64,000 nucleotides of DNA from an uncultured Pelagibacteraceae bacterium (GTDB taxonomy: Bacteria; Pseudomonadota; Alphaproteobacteria; Pelagibacterales; Pelagibacteraceae). This document shows positions 1 to 8,824 of the stretch, in pieces. A program made the position numbers and the translations under genes. The stretch is taken from the NCBI GenBank assembly GCA_902515355.1, contig CABXUA010000003.1, forward strand, positions 1 through 64,000. The letters run 5' to 3'. The stretch's first letter is position 1; the number at the start of each line of letters is the position of its first letter. Below the pieces are notes generated by a model. That model made no database searches and was not told where the DNA came from. It was given only the letters and a program-made list of their open reading frames with translations.

Positions 1-1736
1 AATTCAGGGCTTAAGTAATCATTGCCTTTTTTTAATCTAGCTACAGGATTTCCATTCCAATAAATTTTGTTATCTGTTTTTAAAACCAATTGTTTTTCTG
101 TCATTATAGTTTCTACTCTCTTTATTAATTCTTCTTGAATACCTTTTCTTGCAGCTTTTTTTATTGACTTAATATCAGTATCAAGAGTTGTAGATGTAAG
201 CTCTATATTAAATTTTAAACCTCTAAGCTCGCCAATTAATTGACCATCAATTATGATTTTATTTTTTTCGTCAATTTCAGTTTTTAAAATTAAATCTTGT
301 TTAAGACTTCTCGATAAAATACTGATTTTTTTATCAATAAAACTTCTAGTTAATTCCTCATGAAGCTTGTCTGATAATTTATCCTCAATATCTTTTGTCC
401 GTTGAACCCAATAATCTGAATTTTCTACCCAATTTTTTTTATTTGCTACATAAGACCAAGTTCTTACATTTGATATTCTATGAGACAACACATCTACGTT
501 TCCATGATCTTTTTCAAGACCTTTTAATTGTTCTTTCATGTATTCGTTGGGAATTCTTTTTTTTCTTGTTGAAAGAAACATAAAAACTTTATTTACGATA
601 TTAAGATGCTGTCCATAAGCTTTTTTTTCAAAATCAGGAATTTGACAACATTCCCACAAAAGTTCTAAGTTGTTGTAATATTGTAGATTGTTTGCTCCTT
701 TTTTTAAAAAATGCCTTAAAACACTCTCATCTAAAGAGTCATTTGTTCTTATGAGAGATTTATTTTCTGGTTTTAACTCTAATGAAGTAATTAGTTTATC
801 AGGATTTTTAAAATCTAATTTTGAGTTTCTCCAATAAATGACCTTAGTCTCTGGAAGGATATGTTTCTCGATATTTTCAACTTCATCAGAAACAAGGTTT
901 TCACAATCACCCGTGGTTCCAAAAGAACCATCATTTTTATACCTTCCAGCTCTTCCAGCTATTTGCGAAATTTCTACAGTGTTTAATCTTCGGGTTTTTT
1001 TCCCGTCAAATTTTTTTAAATTTGAAAAATAAATTTCGTTTATATCCATATTTAATCCCATACCTATTGCATCAGTTGCAACTAAGTAGTCTACGTCTCC
1101 TGATTGATATAGTTCCACTTGAGAATTTCTAGTTTTAGGGCTAAGTGATCCCATTATCACTGCCGCGCCACCTTTTTGCCTTCTAACTAACTCAGCTATT
1201 GCATAAACCTCTTCAATCGAAAAAGCAATAATTGCAACCTTCCTATCTAATCTAGAAATTTTTTTATAACCCGAATATGTAAGTTTTGAAAATCTTTTTT
1301 TATTTTGAAATTCAACACCTTTAACAAGGTCTTGAATAATGTTTTTCATTATTTGAGACCCTAAGAACATTGTTAGTAGTTCGCCTCGAAAATTTAACAG
1401 TCTATCAGTAAAAATATGACCTCTTTCTTTATCACTGCACATTTGAATCTCATCTACAGCAACAAAATCTACTTTTTTATCTTTTGGCATAGATTCAACT
1501 GTGCAAATAAAATAGTCTGCAGTCGATGGAATTATTTTTTCTTCACCAGTAATCAAAGCTACTTTTTTGACCCCAACTTTTTCTACACATCTGTCATAGA
1601 CTTCTCTAGCTAATAGTCTTAAAGGTAATCCAAAAATTCCAGTGTTGTGTTCCAGCATTTTTTCAATAGCAACAAATGTTTTCCCAGTATTAGTGGGGCC
1701 TAATAATGCAACTATTTTATCAGAGGAATTTTTCAT
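1..1736 (-). CDS. SUV3-like ATP-dependent RNA/DNA helicase, C-terminus cut by window edge
   Basis: Reverse translation from ATG at 1736 reads MKNSSDKIVALLGPTNTGKT (Walker A), then VDEIQM (DExx box) and ISQIAGRAGRY (motif VI). Open to the left edge, so absent from the ORF track. Confidence 0.85.
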   Translation of the reverse strand, partial: MKNSSDKIVALLGPTNTGKTFVAIEKMLEHNTGIFGLPLRLLAREVYDRCVEKVGVKKVALITGEEKIIPSTADYFICTVESMPKDKKVDFVAVDEIQMCSDKERGHIFTDRLLNFRGELLTMFLGSQIMKNIIQDLVKGVEFQNKKRFSKLTYSGYKKISRLDRKVAIIAFSIEEVYAIAELVRRQKGGAAVIMGSLSPKTRNSQVELYQSGDVDYLVATDAIGMGLNMDINEIYFSNLKKFDGKKTRRLNTVEISQIAGRAGRYKNDGSFGTTGDCENLVSDEVENIEKHILPETKVIYWRNSKLDFKNPDKLITSLELKPENKSLIRTNDSLDESVLRHFLKKGANNLQYYNNLELLWECCQIPDFEKKAYGQHLNIVNKVFMFLSTRKKRIPNEYMKEQLKGLEKDHGNVDVLSHRISNVRTWSYVANKKNWVENSDYWVQRTKDIEDKLSDKLHEELTRSFIDKKISILSRSLKQDLILKTEIDEKNKIIIDGQLIGELRGLKFNIELTSTTLDTDIKSIKKAARKGIQEELIKRVETIMTEKQLVLKTDNKIYWNGNPVARLKKGNDYLSPE

Positions 1737-1853
1737 ACTTGTGTTAGATTTTTCTCACAATACTATATATAGGTCTTCTTCGAGAACAAAATAAGATTAA
1801 AACATGACCGAATCAATTTGTCAAATGTTCTCATCCATATCAGTAAATTTAAA

Positions 1854-1883
1854 TTGACTTAAAACCCACAGTCCCCGTATAGA
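1854..1883 (+). promoter_or_regulatory. putative sigma70-type promoter (TTGACT, 18 bp, TATAGA)
   Basis: TTGACT at 1854-1859 and TATAGA at 1878-1883, upstream of the ATG at 1912. Confidence 0.5.
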
Positions 1884-1886
1884 GAG

Positions 1887-1912
1887 TAATAACTTTTATC
1901 AAAAAGTTATTA
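1887..1912. promoter_or_regulatory. perfect 11-bp inverted repeat abutting the start codon (operator or RNA hairpin)
   Basis: TAATAACTTTT-atca-AAAAGTTATTA; the right arm ends on the A of the ATG at 1912. Confidence 0.5.
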
Positions 1913-3147
1913 TGAAAAATTTAGTAAAAAAAAATATACTTGATCTCACACCATCTGCGACATTAGCAATTAATGAAAAATGCAAAGAATTAATCTTAAA
2001 AGGAAAAAAAATTTATAGATTTGGTTTTGGTCAGTCCCCATTTCCAGTGCCGGAAAAAATTGTTGAAGCTTTAAAGAAAAATGCTGATAAAAAAGATTAT
2101 TTACCAATGCAAGGTCTTCCTGAACTTAGAGTTAGTATAGCTAAGCATTTAAATTATTTAACACAAAATGACTATTCAAAAGATGAAATTTTAGTTACGC
2201 CAGGATCAAAAGAAGCAATGTATTTAATGCACGTAGCTTTTAAAGGAGATATAATTTTACCATCCTCAAGTTGGGTGTCTTACGCTCCTCAAGCAAGTAT
2301 AGCTAATAATAAAGTTCACTGGCTAAAAACATCTAGAGAAAACAATTGGTTTCCAACTGCAAAAGAATTAGAAAAGAAAATTAAATCTATTGGAAAAAAA
2401 AATATTTTGTTGATATTAAACTCTCCTAATAATCCATCAGGCGCAACCTGCAAAAATTTAAAAGAAATAGCTGAAGTCGCAAAAAAAAATAAAATTTTAA
2501 TTCATTCTGACGAAATTTATGGATTGCTAAAATTTGATGTAGAATACGAATCTATTTCTACTTATTATCCTGAAGGTACGATCATTAGTTCTTCTTTAAG
2601 CAAATGTTTTGGTGCTGGAGGCTGGAGATTAGGATTTATAGCAGTTCCAAAAAATCTTAGTGATTTTTTGTCTAGAATAAAAACCATTGGAAGCGAAACT
2701 TTTTCATCTGTAAGTAGCCCAATACAGTATGCAGCTATAGAAGCATATACTGGAGATTATTCAGACTATATCGTTAAGACTAGACAGATTTTAAATTCTA
2801 TTGGACAATATGTTTATAACAATCTTAAATCTAATAATATTTTAATTAATCCTCCACAAGGTGCCTTTTATTTAATGCCCGAATTCATTAATACTAAATT
2901 CAAAACATCATCAGATTTATGTAATTCAATTTTAGAAGACACAGGTGTTGCGCTTCTACCAGGATCTGGATTTGGATTTAACAAACAAGCAATGTTGACA
3001 AGATTAAGTTATACCGATTTCAATGGTGGAGAATTTTTGAAAAATACTACTAATTCAAAAAAGATAGAAAATAGTTTAATTGAAAAATATGCACCAAATG
3101 TAGTAGAGGGTACGTCTAAATTATCAGAATGGTCAAAAAATCTATAG
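1912..3147 (+). CDS. PLP-dependent class I/II aminotransferase
   Basis: 411 aa; NSPNNPSGA, SDEIYG, and SSLSKCFGAGGWRLGF PLP-lysine motif. Confidence 0.85.
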   Translation: MKNLVKKNILDLTPSATLAINEKCKELILKGKKIYRFGFGQSPFPVPEKIVEALKKNADKKDYLPMQGLPELRVSIAKHLNYLTQNDYSKDEILVTPGSKEAMYLMHVAFKGDIILPSSSWVSYAPQASIANNKVHWLKTSRENNWFPTAKELEKKIKSIGKKNILLILNSPNNPSGATCKNLKEIAEVAKKNKILIHSDEIYGLLKFDVEYESISTYYPEGTIISSSLSKCFGAGGWRLGFIAVPKNLSDFLSRIKTIGSETFSSVSSPIQYAAIEAYTGDYSDYIVKTRQILNSIGQYVYNNLKSNNILINPPQGAFYLMPEFINTKFKTSSDLCNSILEDTGVALLPGSGFGFNKQAMLTRLSYTDFNGGEFLKNTTNSKKIENSLIEKYAPNVVEGTSKLSEWSKNL

Positions 3148-3237
3148 AGGTCATTTTGGGTTTATAAAAAAAAAGAATCTATTGACCTTAATGTTTTTCC
3201 ATAGTTAAATTATTACAATTAACAAACAAGAGGAGAT

Positions 3238-4233
3238 ATGATGAGAAAATTGATATCAATAATCTCTGCATTTTTAATGACGCTATCTTTTGTTACGGTA
3301 GCAAAATCTGCAGAGTTTTTTACAATAGGAACTGGGGGGCCGACTGGAGTATACTTCCAAACAGGTAACGCTATTTGTAAAATGTTGCACAAGTCAGCAA
3401 TTAGTGCTGATCATGGTAGAAAAAAAGGTACTGCTAAGGCTTACAGATGTACTGCGCCTTCTACTGGCGGTTCTAACTACAACATTGGACAAATCAAAGA
3501 TGGTGAGTTTCAATTTGGCGTTGCTCAGTCTGACTGGCAGTTTCACGCGTACAATGGCTCAAGCAAGTGGGAAGGAAAACAGTTTAGTAATTTAAGAGCT
3601 GTATTTTCCGTGCACAATGAACCTTTCCAAATTTGGGCAAGTAAAAAATCTAAAATTAAAGATTTTAAAGGCCTAAAAGGAAAAACAGTAAACATCGGCA
3701 ATCCAGGCTCTGGTCAAAGAGGAACTATGGAAGAGCTGATGAAAGCTATGGGAGCAGACATGAGCATGTTCAAAGCAACTACTGAACTTACTTCTTCTGA
3801 ACAAGTAAAAGCTCTTTGCGACGGCAAAATAGATGCATTCGGATATTCTGTAGGATTTCCTAACGGAGCTATGGAACAAGCAGCAACTTGTAAAGCAAAA
3901 GCTAGCCCAATCAACTTAACTGGTAAGCCAGTTCAAGGTTTAATTGACGGAGCTGACTATTATGCTAAGGCTGTAATTCCTGCAGGGACTTATTCAAATC
4001 AGAAAAAAGATGCCACAACTTTTGGTGTTAAAGCTACAGTTGTTACAAGCGCAGATGTTTCTGAAGAGCTTGTATATTTAGTTACAAAAGCGGTAATGGA
4101 AAACTTTGATTCTTTCAGAGCTCAACATCCTGCTTTTGGACCTCTGGAGAAGAAAAATATGATAGCTGATGGTTTATCAGCTCCATTACATCCAGGAGCA
4201 ATTAAATATTATAAAGAAGCTGGATTAATGTAA
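3238..4233 (+). CDS. TAXI-family TRAP transporter solute-binding protein
   Basis: Signal peptide followed by FFTIGTGGPTGVYFQTGNAIC; preceded by an AGGAG-type RBS; followed by a TRAP fusion permease. Confidence 0.88.
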   Translation: MMRKLISIISAFLMTLSFVTVAKSAEFFTIGTGGPTGVYFQTGNAICKMLHKSAISADHGRKKGTAKAYRCTAPSTGGSNYNIGQIKDGEFQFGVAQSDWQFHAYNGSSKWEGKQFSNLRAVFSVHNEPFQIWASKKSKIKDFKGLKGKTVNIGNPGSGQRGTMEELMKAMGADMSMFKATTELTSSEQVKALCDGKIDAFGYSVGFPNGAMEQAATCKAKASPINLTGKPVQGLIDGADYYAKAVIPAGTYSNQKKDATTFGVKATVVTSADVSEELVYLVTKAVMENFDSFRAQHPAFGPLEKKNMIADGLSAPLHPGAIKYYKEAGLM

Positions 4234-4253
4234 TTCAACTTTATATTTTAACT

Positions 4254-4287
4254 AAAAAAGGCCCAATATTTTTTGGGCCTTTTTTTT
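4254..4287 (+). terminator. strong intrinsic terminator/attenuator between TAXI binding protein and permease
   Basis: AAAAAAGGCCC-aatatttttt-GGGCCTTTTTT plus T-tract; 11-bp stem. Confidence 0.8.
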
Positions 4288-4309
4288 AGAACAGTGTATT
4301 CTATTTCAA

Positions 4310-6637
4310 ATGAATCAAACTATTCAAAGTAAGATTAAAGACAAAATTCAAGAAGATATTTCTCCAACTCGTAATCTATCTGGTTTACATTTAAAAATAG
4401 TTTTTGGTATAGCTATTCTTTGGACCTTGTTTCAACTTTGGTATGCATCTCCATTTCCGTTTTGGTTAAATTTTGGAATGTTTAAAGGTTTGCCAGCTAG
4501 GGCAATACACCTGGGTTTTGCTTTAAGTTTAACTTTTTTAATTTTTCCAGCCGTTAGAGGAAAAAAAATTTCAATTTTTGATATTCTTATAAGTATTATT
4601 GCTGGATTTTGTTGTCTATACATTTATTTCTTTTATGATGATCTGGTTAATAGAGGTGGAATACTTTTAGTAAAAGAAATATTTGGATTTGAAGTCCCTG
4701 TAGAGCTTATTATAGGTGCCACAGGTATCATAATATTATTAGAAGCTACGAGACGAGCAATAGGATTGCCTTTAGTTATAATTGCAGTTTGCTTTTTATT
4801 ATTCTCATATTTTGGAAAGTATGCGCCTGATATTATTTCTCATGGAGGCCTATCTATAAAAAGATTAGTTGGATTTCAGTGGTTTGATCAAGAAGCAATA
4901 TTTGGGATACCAATAGGAGTTTCTGTAGATTTTATTTTTTTATTTGTACTTTTCGGAGCATTACTAGAAACTGCTGGAGGAGGAAAATATTTTTTAGATT
5001 TAGCTTTTGCTATGGTTGGCAAAATGAGAGGAGGACCTGCTAAAGCTGCAATCTTAGGGTCTGGAATGACAGGAATGATTTCAGGTTCATCAATCGCAAA
5101 TACAGTTACAACAGGAACTTTTACAATTCCGATAATGAAAAAAACTGGTTTCTCGCAAGAGAAAGCAGGAGCAATTGAAGTTTCATCTTCAGTAAATGGG
5201 CAAATAATGCCACCTGTCATGGGAGCTGCAGCATTTGTAATGGCCAGTTTCATTGGCGTTACTTATTTTGAAGTGGTTAAGCATGCCTTTTTACCTGCTG
5301 TAATTTCCTACATCGCACTGTTCTATATATCTCATCTTGAAGCACTTAAATTAGGTCTCAAAGGCATGGATGAAGCTGATGTTCCTCATTTAAAGAAAAC
5401 TTTTTTATCTGGTCTTCATTTTTTAATACCTATTTTTGTTTTAATTTTTCTACTTGTTTATATGAGATATACCGCAGGTTTTTCTATTTTTTATGCAACT
5501 ATTTCTTTAATTCTAGTGAATTTGGTAAATCGTGTTGTAAAAAATTCAGATTTCAAAATCGGTCTGATTGAGTGGTGGAAACAAACTATTTTAGGTCTAC
5601 AAAAAGGTGCAATAAATATGGTGGGTGTTGGTATTGCAATTGCAACAGCAGGTATAATAGTAGGAGCAGTTGGCTCTACAGGACTAAGCACTAATTTAAT
5701 TATAGTTATTGAGACAATAGCAAGAGACAATGTAATTATATTAATTTTATTAACTATTATACTTTGTTTGCTTCTAGGTATGGGTCTTCCAACCACTGCA
5801 AATTATGTTGTAGTTGCCTCTCTTATGGCTACCGTGCTAGTGGATGTTGGAAATGCTTCAGGATACATCTTCCCTTTAATAGCTGTTCACTTATTTGTGT
5901 TTTATTTTGGCCTTATGGCTGACGTTACACCCCCAGTTGGTTTAGCATCTTATGCTGCCGCTGCAATTTCTGGAGGAGATCCTCTAAGAACTGGGCTTCA
6001 AGCAATTTGGTATAGTTTAAGGACTGGTATTCTTCCAATAGTATTTTTATTTAATCATGAACTTTTATTGATAGGAGTAGATAATTTGTGGCAAGCTTTA
6101 TTGGTAATAGTTACCTCTCTAATTGGAATTTTGGTTTTTACTTCTGCAACCCAACAATGGTTTATTAACAAATTAAGATGGTATGAAATCATTGCTTTCC
6201 TAATTATTTCTTTATCATTTTTAGCTCCAGATTATGTTTTAGGTAAGTTCTATCCAAAATTTAATGAGCAAAAACTTAATGCGAAGAATATTCAAAGTTT
6301 ATCTTTTGACCCATCTAAAGAAGTTCACATTAAAGTTACAAGAGTATCTGAATACGGAGAAAGATATAAATTGTTTGTCATAGATAAAGGAAAATTTAAA
6401 AATGAATATAACCTAGAAGAATTTGGAGTAACTGTATTTGATGAAAATAACCAACTTAAAGTAGATAAATTAAACTGGAAAGGGGAGGCTAAAAAATCTG
6501 GAATACAAATGGGAGATATAATAAGTAATATTAAAATTGAAAATCCAGAGCGTCCTAATAAGGCTATAGTCTACCCTTTTGCGACTATTTTATTATTTAT
6601 TTTTGGATATTTTAATTATAGAAGAAAGAAGAATTAA
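4310..6637 (+). CDS. TRAP transporter fused 4TM/12TM permease
   Basis: 775 aa polytopic protein with GSGMTGMISGSSIANTVTTGTFTIPIMKKTGF and LGMGLPTTANYVVVASL, typical of TRAP large subunits; paired with a TAXI binding protein. Confidence 0.87.
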   Translation: MNQTIQSKIKDKIQEDISPTRNLSGLHLKIVFGIAILWTLFQLWYASPFPFWLNFGMFKGLPARAIHLGFALSLTFLIFPAVRGKKISIFDILISIIAGFCCLYIYFFYDDLVNRGGILLVKEIFGFEVPVELIIGATGIIILLEATRRAIGLPLVIIAVCFLLFSYFGKYAPDIISHGGLSIKRLVGFQWFDQEAIFGIPIGVSVDFIFLFVLFGALLETAGGGKYFLDLAFAMVGKMRGGPAKAAILGSGMTGMISGSSIANTVTTGTFTIPIMKKTGFSQEKAGAIEVSSSVNGQIMPPVMGAAAFVMASFIGVTYFEVVKHAFLPAVISYIALFYISHLEALKLGLKGMDEADVPHLKKTFLSGLHFLIPIFVLIFLLVYMRYTAGFSIFYATISLILVNLVNRVVKNSDFKIGLIEWWKQTILGLQKGAINMVGVGIAIATAGIIVGAVGSTGLSTNLIIVIETIARDNVIILILLTIILCLLLGMGLPTTANYVVVASLMATVLVDVGNASGYIFPLIAVHLFVFYFGLMADVTPPVGLASYAAAAISGGDPLRTGLQAIWYSLRTGILPIVFLFNHELLLIGVDNLWQALLVIVTSLIGILVFTSATQQWFINKLRWYEIIAFLIISLSFLAPDYVLGKFYPKFNEQKLNAKNIQSLSFDPSKEVHIKVTRVSEYGERYKLFVIDKGKFKNEYNLEEFGVTVFDENNQLKVDKLNWKGEAKKSGIQMGDIISNIKIENPERPNKAIVYPFATILLFIFGYFNYRRKKN

Positions 6638-7029
6638 GATTTTAAGATTTTCCAAACTCCTGAAGCTGTAGCAATTATATTTTCTGAACTACTTGTTTCG
6701 CTAGTTATAAATACTAAAGTATTTGTTTTTCTTTGTATTCTGACTTTTGTTAAAAGTTTCTGGCCTAAACTAGCTGCTGTAATAAATTTCATTTCCAAAG
6801 AAATTGTTACACATCTTTTATTTCCTGAAACTTGGTGAGCTGCGTTACCCATTCCTGTATCTGCAACAAACATAAGAAATCCACCATGAGCCATTTTTGC
6901 TGTATTAAGATGTATTTCTTTAACTTCACAATGATACTCATAATTTAAGTCATCCAATTTTTTTCCCATCAAACCGCCAACGTGGGCAGAGTATCCTGAT
7001 TTAGTTTCGTCCATATTTCCTTTTATCAT
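6634..7029 (-). CDS. PaaI-type hotdog thioesterase
   Basis: 131 aa; AHGGFLMFVADTGMGNAA motif. Confidence 0.7.
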   Translation of the reverse strand: MIKGNMDETKSGYSAHVGGLMGKKLDDLNYEYHCEVKEIHLNTAKMAHGGFLMFVADTGMGNAAHQVSGNKRCVTISLEMKFITAASLGQKLLTKVRIQRKTNTLVFITSETSSSENIIATASGVWKILKS

Positions 7030-7903
7030 ACATTGGAGCTAGTTGTGAAAAAATAACTGCTGATAAAATTATTATTATTCCTAAAACTTTATATTCATTA
7101 AGAAACTGGTCTAACATAAGCCAAGCTGCAATTGACGCAAAAACCCCCTCTAATGAAAATATTATTGCAGCCGGTGCTGGTGATAGGTGTTGAAGAGCAA
7201 TTATTTGAAGTAAAAAAGCAAACCCGCTAGATAAGATGCCTGCGTAAATTAACTCAACCGCTTCCAAAGATATAAGTTTGAAAGAAATCAACTCTATCGA
7301 TGTTGCTGGTATAGCCGAAAATATTGCTGCGATTAAACATTGGAAAGCTGCTATAGTAATTGGAAAGTTAAATATTTTTAAAAATTTTGACACATAAACA
7401 ATATGAAGTGCCCAAAAAAAAGCCCCTACAACAACTAAAGAATCTCCTAGTCTAACTCTATAATTATCCAATTCACTTAAGAGCAATCCTCCTAATAAAC
7501 ACATTATAACAGCTGGCCAAACAGATTTATGTATGCTTTTTGAAAAAAGAAAGTAAGCAAGGACTGGCACTATCACTACATATAAAACGGTAAATACTGC
7601 TGAGTTAGCCACATCAGTATATAATAGAGAAATTTGTTGAAATATATTTCCTCCAGCTAAAAAGAAACCTAATAAAAACATGTTTGCTAAAATAATTTTA
7701 ATATTTGATTTTATTTTTATTATTTTTTTAAACTCAAAAATAAAAAAAAATGGCAACAAAGCAAAAAAACCCAAAAGCAATCTTACAGCTGAAAAAGTCC
7801 AAGGACCGATGTAATCCATTCCAGTGTCTTGTGCGATAAAAGCTGTACCCCATAGAAAAGAACATGTAACAGCACAAATTAATGAAATTGTTTTTTTGCT
7901 CAT
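7001..7903 (-). CDS. EamA/DMT-superfamily transporter
   Basis: 300 aa, about 10 TM segments; CSFLWGTAFIAQ and SLEGVFASIAAWLMLDQ motifs. Confidence 0.8.
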   Translation of the reverse strand: MSKKTISLICAVTCSFLWGTAFIAQDTGMDYIGPWTFSAVRLLLGFFALLPFFFIFEFKKIIKIKSNIKIILANMFLLGFFLAGGNIFQQISLLYTDVANSAVFTVLYVVIVPVLAYFLFSKSIHKSVWPAVIMCLLGGLLLSELDNYRVRLGDSLVVVGAFFWALHIVYVSKFLKIFNFPITIAAFQCLIAAIFSAIPATSIELISFKLISLEAVELIYAGILSSGFAFLLQIIALQHLSPAPAAIIFSLEGVFASIAAWLMLDQFLNEYKVLGIIIILSAVIFSQLAPMYDKRKYGRN

Positions 7904-8824
7904 TTAAACTGCCAATTTGAAAGCAAAGTCTTTACCCAAACTTTCGCCTAAATGAACGCAAAATCTAGCACCCTCAGCGCCATCAATTAATCTATGGTCA
8001 TATGACAAAGATATTGGAAGAATCTTTCTTATAATGAGTTTACCATCAATTCTTTTTATTTTTTCAAAGGTTTTTCCTACTCCAAGAATTGAAACTTCAG
8101 GTGGGTTGATAATTGGGGTAAAAAAATTTCCTCCAATACCCCCTAAACTTGAAATTGTCATTGATCCTCCAAAAAATTCTTTTTTTTCAATTTTCAAATC
8201 TCTACATAATTTACTCACTCTTTTTAATTCCTCATAAATTTCTCTAAGACTTAATTGATCAACATTTCTGATTTTTGGCACCATTAAACCATGAGGTGTA
8301 TCCACAGCAAAACCTATATGAAAATATTTCTTAAAAATTATTTTGTTTTTTTGGCTATCAAGAGAAGCATTAAAGTTAGGATACCTTTTTAGTGCATTAA
8401 CTACCGCTCTTGTTACAAAAGCTAGAGGACTAATTTTAATTTTTTCACCTGTGTAATTGTCTATTAAAGATGTTCGGAACTGTTCCATCTCAGTTATATC
8501 AATTTCATCATGTTGAGTTACATGAGGAATTTCAGTCCAAGATTTTACAAGCTGTGGTCCAGATAATTTTTTAACTCTTGGCAGTTCTTTTATTTCTACT
8601 AATCCAAAGGCTTCGTGTGGATATTCTACTATGTCAATTTTTTTTTCAATTTTACCTTGATTAACAGAAACTTGGGATTTTACGAAATTTTTAACGTCTT
8701 CCTCTGTTACCCTTCCTGATCTTTGAGTTCCAGAAACTTCATTAATATTTGCACCTAGTTCTCTAGCAAATTTTCTCACTTTAGGGCTAGCAGATTTAAT
8801 TTTTTTAGATTTGGACATTATCAA
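7904..8824 (-). CDS. dihydrolipoamide acetyltransferase (E2) lacking a lipoyl domain
   Basis: Begins directly with a peripheral-subunit-binding domain (SPKVRKFARELGANINEVSGTQRSGRVTEEDV), then the catalytic domain with SYDHRLIDGAEGARF. Confidence 0.88.
   Translation of the reverse strand: MIMSKSKKIKSASPKVRKFARELGANINEVSGTQRSGRVTEEDVKNFVKSQVSVNQGKIEKKIDIVEYPHEAFGLVEIKELPRVKKLSGPQLVKSWTEIPHVTQHDEIDITEMEQFRTSLIDNYTGEKIKISPLAFVTRAVVNALKRYPNFNASLDSQKNKIIFKKYFHIGFAVDTPHGLMVPKIRNVDQLSLREIYEELKRVSKLCRDLKIEKKEFFGGSMTISSLGGIGGNFFTPIINPPEVSILGVGKTFEKIKRIDGKLIIRKILPISLSYDHRLIDGAEGARFCVHLGESLGKDFAFKLAV

Noticed and set aside
395-1613. Plus-strand ORFs of 62-65 aa in the first 1.7 kb
   Set aside because: They lie antisense to the edge-truncated SUV3-like helicase, which explains the region.
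3149-3187. AGGTCA...TGACCT inverted repeat upstream of the TAXI gene
   Set aside because: Only 6 bp per arm with a long spacer; the right arm overlaps a plausible -35 (TTGACC), so it may be chance.
4888-5253. 121-aa antisense ORF inside the TRAP permease
   Set aside because: Fully antisense to a confidently coding gene, low-complexity composition, no recognisable motif.
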